8,000 nt of DNA, taken from Anaerolineaceae bacterium (GTDB lineage Bacteria > Chloroflexota > Anaerolineae > Anaerolineales > Anaerolineaceae). The notes under the pieces were generated by a model. That model did not search any database and was not told where the DNA came from. It saw nothing but the letters and a program-made list of their open reading frames with translations. Below, piece by piece: positions 1 through 6,926 of the stretch (positions are counted from its first letter, which is position 1; each line of letters begins with the position of its first letter). The stretch is from contig JACZIY010000287.1 in the NCBI GenBank assembly GCA_014860845.1, positions 1-8,000 of the forward strand, given 5' to 3'. A program made the position numbers and the translations under genes.

Positions 1-764
1 CTGATCAGAATTGATGACACCGGTAAAATCATGTGTTTGAGGATAATGGGAATATATCCCCACTTGGTTTCGGGTGGAAATTTATCAAAAATACCATAAG
101 CAGGTAGAATTTTTAATTGAAGGGCAAAAATCATAATTAAAAATATTCCGATGACCCAGCTGGGAACAGAAGAAATCGGTGCAATCCAGGTTAAGAGTCG
201 ATCTGGAAGAGAGTTCACTTTTTGACTGAGAAGGAGCGCAAGCGGTAATCCGATCAAAATAAGGATTAGATTCGAAGCCCCAACCAAAAGCAGGGTCATT
301 GGCAGGTATTGTAATAAGACCTCATTTAAATTAAAACGATTTCGACCCTGAGCAAAAAATTGAATGGGAGCAACATTTGTGACACCAATCCTGCCCCAAT
401 CAAATTTTAGCGCGTTAATTGTCCATAATACATGTTTGACAATATAGGGTTTATTGATATCACTCTCCAGAATCAATTCCTCTCGGTAGTCATCCAAAAT
501 TGCCTGACGTTGATCCTGATCCAATTGCATCAAGGTATTAATGTGTTCCATTTGATAATCACGAACTACCAAATCAATTTGTTTTTTTACTGCTTTATCA
601 AGTTGTGGTGTCGATAGCCCAAACATGGTGACCATGGGTTGATTGACCATTAAAACGGTGATAAAGGTACCTATAAATATCGTTAAAAATATTAGTATTA
701 TTTTCTTTAACAAATATCGGGCCGTTAATCGGATATCTTTTAGTTTCTGGTTTATTTGGTTCAT
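1..764 (-). CDS. ABC transporter permease, DppB/OppB-like, partial (3' end beyond window)
   Basis: N-terminal 254 codons of a minus-strand permease, read by hand from ATG at 764-762 (MNQINQKLKD...) and open to the window edge. It has one early membrane helix (about residues 18-41), an extracytoplasmic segment of roughly 100 residues, then the start of the binding-protein-dependent transport permease domain with LLQYLPMTLLLVG and LTWIAPISSVPSWVIGI. It closely resembles the N-terminal half of the neighbouring gene at 894-3650: 72 of 99 positions match in my hand alignment from LQYLPMTLL to KHMILPV. It should be an inner-membrane channel subunit of a peptide- or oligosaccharide-type ABC importer. 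Whether it too is fused to a DppC-like half cannot be seen. The start is uncertain. AGGA lies about 19 bases upstream, too far for a normal ribosome site. The frame stays open upstream to about 830, with TTG codons at 803-801 and 812-810 as alternatives. The gene follows the fused permease after 129 bases and is probably co-transcribed. Confidence 0.9.
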   Translation of the reverse strand, partial: MNQINQKLKDIRLTARYLLKKIILIFLTIFIGTFITVLMVNQPMVTMFGLSTPQLDKAVKKQIDLVVRDYQMEHINTLMQLDQDQRQAILDDYREELILESDINKPYIVKHVLWTINALKFDWGRIGVTNVAPIQFFAQGRNRFNLNEVLLQYLPMTLLLVGASNLILILIGLPLALLLSQKVNSLPDRLLTWIAPISSVPSWVIGIFLIMIFALQLKILPAYGIFDKFPPETKWGYIPIILKHMILPVSSILI

Positions 765-832
765 AGGAATAAATGATGGTTCCTGAAAGCCTTCTGGATT
801 CAAGAAATTCAACCGCAGATTGAAATATATTT

Positions 833-838
833 ATTATA
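833..838 (-). promoter_or_regulatory. Possible -10 box before the second permease gene
   Basis: A perfect TATAAT reads on the minus strand at 838-833, about 70 bases upstream of the ATG at 764. No good -35 box lies at 16-18 bases; the nearest candidate, ATGACA, sits only 13 bases away. The surroundings are strongly A+T-rich, so this may be chance. If real, it would give the second permease its own transcript in addition to read-through from the fused gene. Confidence 0.25.
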
Positions 839-893
839 CATAAGAAAATATTGTCATATTTACTTTATGGATAATAAGGTGTTTAATTACAGA

Positions 894-3650
894 CTAATCA
901 TCCAACAAGCGCGGATTCAAGATTTTCTCCAGGGCAGAACCACATAGTGAAAATGCAAAACCGGATACAAGTAATAATGATAATGGTGCAAGTATCCAAT
1001 ATCTTGATCCGTATAATGCCCCTTTGGTTGCTCCTTGATAAATGGTGGTTCCCCATGTCGGTAAACCGGTACTGATATTAAATAATCCCAAAGTAGCTTC
1101 CAAAAACACAAAGCTTGGAATTAAGATAACCAGTTGTGGTACCAAAATGGGAATAATCCTGGGAACCATGTATTTTAGAATGATACGAAAGCTGTTAGCC
1201 CCATAAGCACGTGCTGCTTCGATGTAAGGAGATTCTCGAATTTGCAGCAACACCGATCGGAAGCTCTTAAGTGGAGCCCCAAATACATTTAGAAGTATCA
1301 CAATGATGAAAATTGTCCAGATGCTGATACCCAGATAAGCATATGCCAGAACACTGATCATTAATATTGGAAGTACCAGGTTGACTTCTGTTAGCCGTTG
1401 GATCAGATCATCCACCCAACCCCCAAACCAGACCCCGGTAGCTGCCAGCATCATTGAGAGAATGGAAGTCGCCAATGAGCCAAATAATCCAATGATTAAG
1501 GCAAAAGGCATACCCCAAAATAGCGGGACTGACAAATCACGGCGCAGATAATCCGTACCTGCAATACCATAGACATCTCCAAGCATGACCAGTTCTGTGC
1601 TAATATCGCTTAATTCCTCAAAAGTGATACCTGTAATCCTCAATTGATGCAAACCATTCATCACTTTGGGTGTATTTGCGTCCGGATCAGCGAAAAGTAA
1701 ATAAAAATATGGTGTCGGAAATACTCTGCTAAAGTTGAACCATTGTTCCCAATTCTCGTTTTGGGAGACCAATCTTCTTGCCGCAATATTTTCTTCAAAA
1801 TCATATGTTCTTTGATTTTCAATCGATAAACCTTTTAGATTAAACTCCCTTCCATCCGGCGTGATCCATTTCATTGATGCAAATGGTATTTTTTCAATAA
1901 AATTGCTGTCCAAATATAGATTCATTTCTGATGGAAAATCTGAATAGAAATAATCAAACAAATACACGATCGAAATTTGTTTTCCCCCATTCTGAAGAGG
2001 TTTCTCCATCCTGATTACATTTTCACTTTGATCATTAATAATGTATGTTGAAAGATTACTGGATTTGGTGAAAATAGAAAGCCATCCAGGTCGTGCAAGT
2101 TTTGGTACGTCTGTTCTCCCCGTCAACGTCGATCCTTGCCAAGCAATGCCTATTTCTTTATAGGGTAATGCAATCACAGCATACAATGAGCCAACAATTA
2201 ATAATACAATGATGAACAAACCGATCATGGCAGAGGGATAGCGTTTGAACTCTAAAGCAAAGCGCTTGATGTTTGCCAATGTAGTTTTAAAATTTCTTCT
2301 GAATGTAGAGAGTCTAGATTGAAATCCTTCTCTATTGGATTTTCGAGATTTCGCAACTTTATTTTCAATGAAAAGCAGTGGTCGGCCATCATATTCTTTC
2401 TTTTTTCTGGAAAATATTGATCTGTTCCGTATTGAGCTTAATTTTGGTTCTGGTCGAACAAGACGTATCCTTGGATCAACCATAACATAGACAAGATCAA
2501 GCACAAATACAGTAATGCCAAGCAAATATGCAAAAAGAACGATCAAAGAAATAGCAATGATGATTTCTCCAGGGAACATGCTTTCGCCCCAGAAATTTGG
2601 TAATCCTAAATTAATAAACAACCATCCAATACCTTGCCATTGAAAAATAATTTCCAATGCCATGGTCATTTGCCAGAAACTGATCAATATTAGAGAAAAA
2701 TTGGTGATAACAAAAGGAAGTGTCGGTTTGAGAATGTATTCTTTTCTCATTCTTTTCGGTTTCAATCCCATGGCTTTTCCAAGATCGACATAATCTTCAT
2801 TGCTGAAGGTCAAAAAAACTGTCCTCCAGGAATAAACCAGCTGGAAAAACATGCTCAGAAAAATGGAAGTAACCGGCAATATCATATGCTTTAAGACGAT
2901 AGGCACATATCCCAATGCATCATCAGGTGGTTTAGTATCAAACATTCCATAAGCAGGCAACCATTTCAGCTCAACAGCGAAAAGCATAATCAACAAAATA
3001 CCAATAACCCAACTGGGAACAGACGAAATCGGTGCTATCCATGTGAGTAAACGATCGTACCATTTATGGGTGTTCTGACTTAATATCAAAGCCAAGGGTA
3101 GACCGAACACAAATAACAACAAGAAAGAGGTACCGACCAGGAGGAGTGTCATCGGCAGGTATTGAAGAATAATTTCATTCAGGCTAAAACGTGCGCCCTT
3201 ATGGACCATCCAACCTTTTGGTCTTGCATCGGTTAGGCTTAAATTTCCCCAATTAAATTTTAAGGCATTCCAAGTGTATGATAGTTGTTTAATCAAATAA
3301 GGTTTGTTAAGACTGGTTGCTTCTATAAGTCCTGATCGATATTCTTCGATTACTGCTTCGTACTCTTCTTCAGGTAAATACGCCAGGGAAGGATTATCTT
3401 CACGAAAATACCTTACGTTTCTCTCTATATTCGTGAGAATAGTAGTATCCAACTGGGGTTGCATTGTACCAAGACCAAGAACTACCTCACGGTTTGTAAT
3501 AACAATCGTTATAAATGTGCCAACAAATATAGTAGCTAGAATTAATATGGCTTTTTTAAATAAATACTGAAATGCCCCTTTCATGTCGAGATATTTTTGA
3601 AGGGTGTTAATTCTATCAATTGGGGTGGTAATGAGATTTTCTTCTTTCAT
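894..3650 (-). CDS. Fused DppB-DppC-type ABC transporter permease (918 aa)
   Basis: Single chain carrying both membrane subunits of a peptide/nickel/oligosaccharide-type ABC importer, normally two proteins of about 300-340 residues each. Residues 1-396 are DppB-like: helix at 31-51, extracytoplasmic stretch, helices near 165-190, 206-228, 250-275, 312-335 and 363-390, a degenerate EAA loop (YVDLGKAMG, about 287-295), and the usual DppB ending near DPRIR (392-396). Residues about 397-467 are a Lys/Arg-rich, presumably cytosolic linker. Residues about 468-918 are DppC-like: first helix 474-495, the GTDYLRRDLSVPLFWG block (698-713), GGWVDDLIQRL (743-752), and a good EAA loop EAARAYG (811-817). 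Between the first DppC helix and GTD lies an insert of about 200 residues without membrane helices, expected outside the membrane. The stop is TAG at 896-894. The gene is the first of a minus-strand unit and is followed by a paralogue. There is no Shine-Dalgarno before the ATG (CCAACCAG-ATG); an internal Met23 is an alternative start. Substrate is unknown: no binding protein or ATPase is visible. Confidence 0.93.
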   Translation of the reverse strand: MKEENLITTPIDRINTLQKYLDMKGAFQYLFKKAILILATIFVGTFITIVITNREVVLGLGTMQPQLDTTILTNIERNVRYFREDNPSLAYLPEEEYEAVIEEYRSGLIEATSLNKPYLIKQLSYTWNALKFNWGNLSLTDARPKGWMVHKGARFSLNEIILQYLPMTLLLVGTSFLLLFVFGLPLALILSQNTHKWYDRLLTWIAPISSVPSWVIGILLIMLFAVELKWLPAYGMFDTKPPDDALGYVPIVLKHMILPVTSIFLSMFFQLVYSWRTVFLTFSNEDYVDLGKAMGLKPKRMRKEYILKPTLPFVITNFSLILISFWQMTMALEIIFQWQGIGWLFINLGLPNFWGESMFPGEIIIAISLIVLFAYLLGITVFVLDLVYVMVDPRIRLVRPEPKLSSIRNRSIFSRKKKEYDGRPLLFIENKVAKSRKSNREGFQSRLSTFRRNFKTTLANIKRFALEFKRYPSAMIGLFIIVLLIVGSLYAVIALPYKEIGIAWQGSTLTGRTDVPKLARPGWLSIFTKSSNLSTYIINDQSENVIRMEKPLQNGGKQISIVYLFDYFYSDFPSEMNLYLDSNFIEKIPFASMKWITPDGREFNLKGLSIENQRTYDFEENIAARRLVSQNENWEQWFNFSRVFPTPYFYLLFADPDANTPKVMNGLHQLRITGITFEELSDISTELVMLGDVYGIAGTDYLRRDLSVPLFWGMPFALIIGLFGSLATSILSMMLAATGVWFGGWVDDLIQRLTEVNLVLPILMISVLAYAYLGISIWTIFIIVILLNVFGAPLKSFRSVLLQIRESPYIEAARAYGANSFRIILKYMVPRIIPILVPQLVILIPSFVFLEATLGLFNISTGLPTWGTTIYQGATKGALYGSRYWILAPLSLLLVSGFAFSLCGSALEKILNPRLLDD

Positions 3651-3679
3651 CTGGTTGGCAAATGGGTTTGGATTAATAC

Positions 3680-3685
3680 ATTATA
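3680..3685 (-). promoter_or_regulatory. Candidate -10 box of the fused permease gene
   Basis: TATAAT reads on the minus strand at 3685-3680, in the context GGCGTATAATG. Transcription would begin near 3673, leaving a leader of only about 22 bases before the ATG at 3650. No convincing -35 hexamer is found at the usual distance. The leader contains no Shine-Dalgarno-like purine run. Confidence 0.45.
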
Positions 3686-3729
3686 CGCCAACAAAGTCGG
3701 AAAATAAATTTATCCTTCCCTATTACGGA

Positions 3730-3756
3730 TTAACAGATCTGAACTGAGAATATAAT
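3730..3756 (+). promoter_or_regulatory. Candidate sigma70-type promoter of the MFS-GH2 unit
   Basis: TTAACA at 3730-3735 matches the -35 consensus at 5 of 6 positions, and TATAAT at 3751-3756 is a perfect -10 box. The 15-base spacer is shorter than usual; TAATTA at 3753-3758 would give 17 bases as a weaker alternative. The site lies about 35 bases before the carrier's ATG and fires away from the ABC permease promoter. Confidence 0.4.
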
Positions 3757-3774
3757 TAATAATCAATTATTCTC
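3746..3774. promoter_or_regulatory. Inverted repeat overlapping the MFS promoter, operator-like
   Basis: GAGAATA at 3746-3752 is matched by its exact reverse complement TATTCTC at 3768-3774. Pairing can continue inward as ATT/AAT with a one-base offset. The repeat overlaps the candidate -10 box and ends six bases before the AAGGA ribosome site. This is where a repressor operator, or a hairpin at the start of the mRNA, would sit. No regulator gene is in the window, and A+T richness makes part of the pairing likely by chance. Confidence 0.35.
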
Positions 3775-3779
3775 ATCAT

Positions 3780-3784
3780 AAGGA
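3780..3784 (+). promoter_or_regulatory. Ribosome binding site of the MFS carrier
   Basis: AAGGA with a six-base spacer before ATG 3791 fixes the start. The two ABC permease genes of this window have no such site at a normal distance. Confidence 0.6.
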
Positions 3785-3790
3785 TTTCTC

Positions 3791-5104
3791 ATGAAAACAT
3801 CTGCCTTCCAGCGCACTCCATTACCTATCCGTACATGGTTTGTGATTGCTCTTCTTTCTCTTTCGGGACAGATCGCCTGGGGAGTCGAAAACGCCTGGTT
3901 TAACACCTTCGTTTTCGATACCCTAACTCCTAATCCGCGCCCCATTGCCTGGATGGTGGCCATCAGCGCTATCACAGCCACTGTCACAACACTCTTGATT
4001 GGAACCCTTTCCGACCGCACATTTACCCGCATGGGTCGTCGCCGCCCGTACATTTTGTTCGGGTACATTCTCTGGGGTATTGTCACAGCCTTATTTCCGG
4101 CTGTTTCGTTACTCCGTCCCATCGGTGTGGCCGTTTTCATGGTCGTTGTGGCGGATGCAGTCATGACCTTTTTTGGTTCCACCGCCAATGATGCCAGCTT
4201 CAGCGCCTGGACAACAGATATCACTGATACAACCAACCGCGGCCGGGTGGAAGGACTGATTCAAATGAGCGTGTTTGTATCGTTCATTTTAACGACTGCT
4301 CTGGCCGGGATGGTGATTGAACAATTTGGATATTTTGTGTTCTTCTATGGACTGGGTGGCTTTGTTGCTCTGACCGGTCTCATTGGTGGCTGGCTTCTAA
4401 AAGATGCTCCTGTCAGTCAGGAAGAAAAGGATCAAGTGCGTCCTCCTTACTGGCGCGAGGTTCTTAAAACCTTCAGTTTTGAGATGGTCCGAAAGAACCG
4501 GATTCTGTTCCTATTATTTTTAGCAATCGCCATCAACGGAGTTGCCTGGCAGGTGACTTTTCCCTATTTATTGATCTATATTGAACATTATCTGGGATAT
4601 GATAAGGGCACCATGGGTCTGATTATGGGCGGCGTTCTGATCATCACAGCCCTCAGTACCATCCCCCTTGGTATACTGGTTGACCGTATTCCCAGGCGCA
4701 CTTTTATTCTCTGGATGGCATTTTCAGCTGCAGTAACTGCATTAATTTTTTCTTTTGCCCGTGGAATACCCTTCCTATTGGTGGCGGGAGTACTTCAGAC
4801 GGTCGCCATGGCAGCTTTTGGGATCGTTTCTGGTGCCTGGTTGAAAGACCTTTATCCTACTCAACAGCGTGGCCAGTTCCAGGGGGTGCGCATGGTCTTT
4901 TGGGTGTTATTGCCCATGGTGATCGGACCGGCTATCGGTTCAGTTCTCATTCGCTCTTTTGGGATTCCTACCATATTGAATGGTGAAGCCGGCTTTATTC
5001 CCACACCGGTCATTTATTACGCTGCAGCTGCCATCAATTTATTGGCTCTGCTTCCTTTACTGCGCATTCCCAAACAAACCATGTTGGCTGAGGTTGACGC
5101 TTGA
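3791..5104 (+). CDS. MFS transporter, SLC45/GPH-like sugar carrier
   Basis: A 437-residue polytopic protein of normal length for a 12-helix major facilitator, probably a cation-coupled importer of a sugar or glycoside. Residues 16-45 hold the first helix with SGQIAWGVENAW. The cytosolic loop 2-3 signature is GTLSDRTFTRMGRRRP (71-86). The arginine-rich RMGRRRP form is typical of the SLC45/sucrose-type and related sugar carriers. A matching second-half loop reads GILVDRIPRRTF (about 304-315), showing the usual internal duplication of six plus six helices. The middle cytosolic loop is about residues 205-235. The gene overlaps the downstream GH2 hydrolase gene by four bases, so the two are very probably one operon and the carrier likely delivers the hydrolase's substrate. 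This resembles uidB-uidA logic, but no specific substrate can be read from the sequence. Confident of the superfamily, moderately of the sugar-carrier subgroup. Confidence 0.87.
   Translation: MKTSAFQRTPLPIRTWFVIALLSLSGQIAWGVENAWFNTFVFDTLTPNPRPIAWMVAISAITATVTTLLIGTLSDRTFTRMGRRRPYILFGYILWGIVTALFPAVSLLRPIGVAVFMVVVADAVMTFFGSTANDASFSAWTTDITDTTNRGRVEGLIQMSVFVSFILTTALAGMVIEQFGYFVFFYGLGGFVALTGLIGGWLLKDAPVSQEEKDQVRPPYWREVLKTFSFEMVRKNRILFLLFLAIAINGVAWQVTFPYLLIYIEHYLGYDKGTMGLIMGGVLIITALSTIPLGILVDRIPRRTFILWMAFSAAVTALIFSFARGIPFLLVAGVLQTVAMAAFGIVSGAWLKDLYPTQQRGQFQGVRMVFWVLLPMVIGPAIGSVLIRSFGIPTILNGEAGFIPTPVIYYAAAAINLLALLPLLRIPKQTMLAEVDA
5090..5094 (+). promoter_or_regulatory. Ribosome binding site deciding the TTG start of the GH2 gene
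   Basis: GAGGT inside the last codons of the carrier gene lies six bases before TTG 5101. It supports this start over the next in-frame ATG (codon 35), which would remove the conserved PLPEYPRPQ segment. Confidence 0.6.
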
Positions 5105-6897
5105 CGCGGACAGATTGGACGCCAGTGCCCGGCAGGATCCAAACTCGCTGGGTAAAGGATGTTGACCCGGATTGTCCCTTACCTGAGTATCCTCGACCGC
5201 AGATGGTGCGCGCTGACTGGATGAACCTGAATGGACTCTGGGAATATGCTGTACTACCAAAGGACCAGGCAATACCGGAGCACTACCAGGGGCAAATCCT
5301 GGTGCCCTTCCCAATCGAATCTTCTCTTTCAGGTGTGGGTAAGCCCCTCCAATCCAACGAACATCTCTGGTATAAGCGGACTTTCGAAATCCCAAACGAT
5401 TGGAAACACAATCGTGTTGTGTTGCGTTTTGGAGCTGTCGATTGGCAAACAGATGTATGGTGCAACGGGCACCATCTGGGTCAACACCAGGGAGGTTATG
5501 ATCCATTTTCCTTCGAATTGACCACGTTTTTACGTTATGGTGCTGAGAATGAGTTGCTGGTGAAAGTCTATGACCCCACCAACGAAGGCCGTCAGGAGCG
5601 TGGCAAACAGACACTTAAGCCGGGCTTTGTCTTTTACACAGCCGTATCCGGCATCTGGCAAACGGTCTGGCTGGAACCATTGTCCGAGGTGTTCATTAAA
5701 GGATGCAAGATCACCCCAGCCATTGAGCCTGCCCGGTTGGAGGTTCAGGTTTCTCTTTCAGATGAGCTGGAGGAGCATAAGATTCAAATCGAACTACAAG
5801 ATTCTGGGAATATTCTGGTAAATGCTATGGGTACTGAAGGGGAGACAATCACCCTTTGCTATCCGGAAGCTCATCTATGGTCACCGGATGATCCTTTTTT
5901 GTACGATATAAAAATTACTTTGAGGTACAAAAACCAGACTGTGGATACGATAGATTCGTATTGCGGCTTCCGGGAAATTAGAATGCAACCTGATGAAAAG
6001 GGAATTCCACGAATTTACCTCAATCGAAAACCGCTCTTCCAATATGGTCCGCTGGATCAAGGATACTGGCCGGATGGACTCTATACCGCCCCAACGGATG
6101 AAGCTTTACGCTACGACATTGAATTCTGCAAATCCCTGGGCATGAACATGATTCGTAAGCATATCAAGGTCGAGCAAGCGCGTTGGTATTACCATTGCGA
6201 TCGTCTGGGTATGCTGGTCTGGCAGGATATGCCCTGTGGTGGTAAGGTGCCACACACCATCGTGCTGGGGATGGGATTCCTGCTCAACCTCAAAATTCGG
6301 GATGATCACCGTTATCACTGGTTCGGTAGGGAGGATCCGCTGGTACGTGAGAATTTCAAACGCGAGTTACAGGCAATGCTGAAAAATTTACACAATCATC
6401 CTTCCATCGTGGTCTGGGTACCGTTCAATGAATCCTGGGGACAATTCAATGCCCGCGAGATCGGTGATTGGGTCAAATCCAGTGATCCAACCCGGTTAGT
6501 AGATGTGGCTTCCGGCTGGTTTGATCAGGGCAATGGCGATATCTATTCCATTCACAAATATGTAGGACCTGACATGCCACGCCTGGAGAAGGAAAGGTCC
6601 GTAGCACTCTCCGAATTCGGTGGCATTGGTCTCAAGGTCGCAGGTCACCTCTGGCAGGTGGAGAAATTATTTGCTTACCGGATGGTGAATACGCGTCAAG
6701 AACTGACAGATTGGTATCTCAAGTTAATGGAAAAATTGATTGCCCTCAAAGAAAAAGGGTTGGTGGCTGCCATTTACACCGAAATCTGTGATGTGGAATA
6801 TGAGATCAATGGCTATCTGACCTATGATCGCGAAGTACTGAAGATGGACAGAGAGTTGATTTATCCTGCCCATCTCAAGCTGATAACATTTGATTAA
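5101..6897 (+). CDS. Cytosolic glycoside hydrolase family 2 protein (beta-glycosidase type)
   Basis: A 598-residue GH2 enzyme without a signal peptide, expected to cleave a beta-linked sugar inside the cell by the retaining mechanism. Residues about 38-192 form the N-terminal jelly-roll sugar-binding domain (WMNLNGLWEYA, WYKRTFEIP, GAVDWQTDVWCNGHHLG). Residues about 195-295 form the immunoglobulin-like domain (LWSPDDPFLYD, CGFREI). The rest is the TIM barrel. The expected acid/base is Glu444 in PFNESWGQ, and the expected nucleophile is Glu505 in LSEFGG. The barrel opens with GPLDQGYWPDGLYTAP (316-331), a version of the domain found in uncharacterised GH2 proteins. The C-terminal part reads TEICDVEYEINGYLTYDRE, with no Asn-x-Lys clamp as in beta-glucuronidases, so glucuronides are not favoured. 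The start is TTG, overlapping the carrier's TGA stop (TTGA), with GAGGT at good spacing: translational coupling is likely. The substrate is unknown. Confidence 0.92.
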   Translation: MTRTDWTPVPGRIQTRWVKDVDPDCPLPEYPRPQMVRADWMNLNGLWEYAVLPKDQAIPEHYQGQILVPFPIESSLSGVGKPLQSNEHLWYKRTFEIPNDWKHNRVVLRFGAVDWQTDVWCNGHHLGQHQGGYDPFSFELTTFLRYGAENELLVKVYDPTNEGRQERGKQTLKPGFVFYTAVSGIWQTVWLEPLSEVFIKGCKITPAIEPARLEVQVSLSDELEEHKIQIELQDSGNILVNAMGTEGETITLCYPEAHLWSPDDPFLYDIKITLRYKNQTVDTIDSYCGFREIRMQPDEKGIPRIYLNRKPLFQYGPLDQGYWPDGLYTAPTDEALRYDIEFCKSLGMNMIRKHIKVEQARWYYHCDRLGMLVWQDMPCGGKVPHTIVLGMGFLLNLKIRDDHRYHWFGREDPLVRENFKRELQAMLKNLHNHPSIVVWVPFNESWGQFNAREIGDWVKSSDPTRLVDVASGWFDQGNGDIYSIHKYVGPDMPRLEKERSVALSEFGGIGLKVAGHLWQVEKLFAYRMVNTRQELTDWYLKLMEKLIALKEKGLVAAIYTEICDVEYEINGYLTYDREVLKMDRELIYPAHLKLITFD

Positions 6898-6926
6898 AAA
6901 TCATTTTTGAATGCGACATTTTCAAA
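6896..6926. terminator. A+T-rich convergent gene junction, weak terminator candidate
   Basis: The two stop codons, on opposite strands, are only 24 bases apart. AAAAA-TCA-TTTTT at 6896-6908 can pair with itself, as can TTTGAA (6906-6911) with TTCAAA (6921-6926). Both hairpins lack G-C pairs, so each would be weak. The runs of A and T would suit termination in either direction, but this is a guess from position and composition. Confidence 0.2.

Noticed and set aside
432..617. Small plus-strand open frame (61 codons)
   Set aside because: Antisense to the partial permease, whose translation is strongly supported by homology to its neighbour.
765..893. Possible small gene or RNA between the two permease genes
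   Set aside because: A+T-rich spacer with stop codons in the relevant frames; only a weak TTCAA/TTGAA hairpin and a -10-like box are visible.
3651..3790. Possible riboswitch or small RNA in the divergent intergenic region
   Set aside because: Only 140 bases, filled by two candidate promoters and one inverted repeat; no conserved aptamer core recognised.
3763..4236. Minus-strand open frame (157 codons) opposite the start of the MFS carrier
   Set aside because: Low-complexity, Met/Val/Thr-rich product antisense to a well-supported carrier; no domain and no better start signal.
5057..5614. Long minus-strand open frame (185 codons) opposite the GH2 gene
   Set aside because: It lies wholly antisense to the MFS end and GH2 start, has no recognisable domain, and is a composition shadow of a convincing gene.
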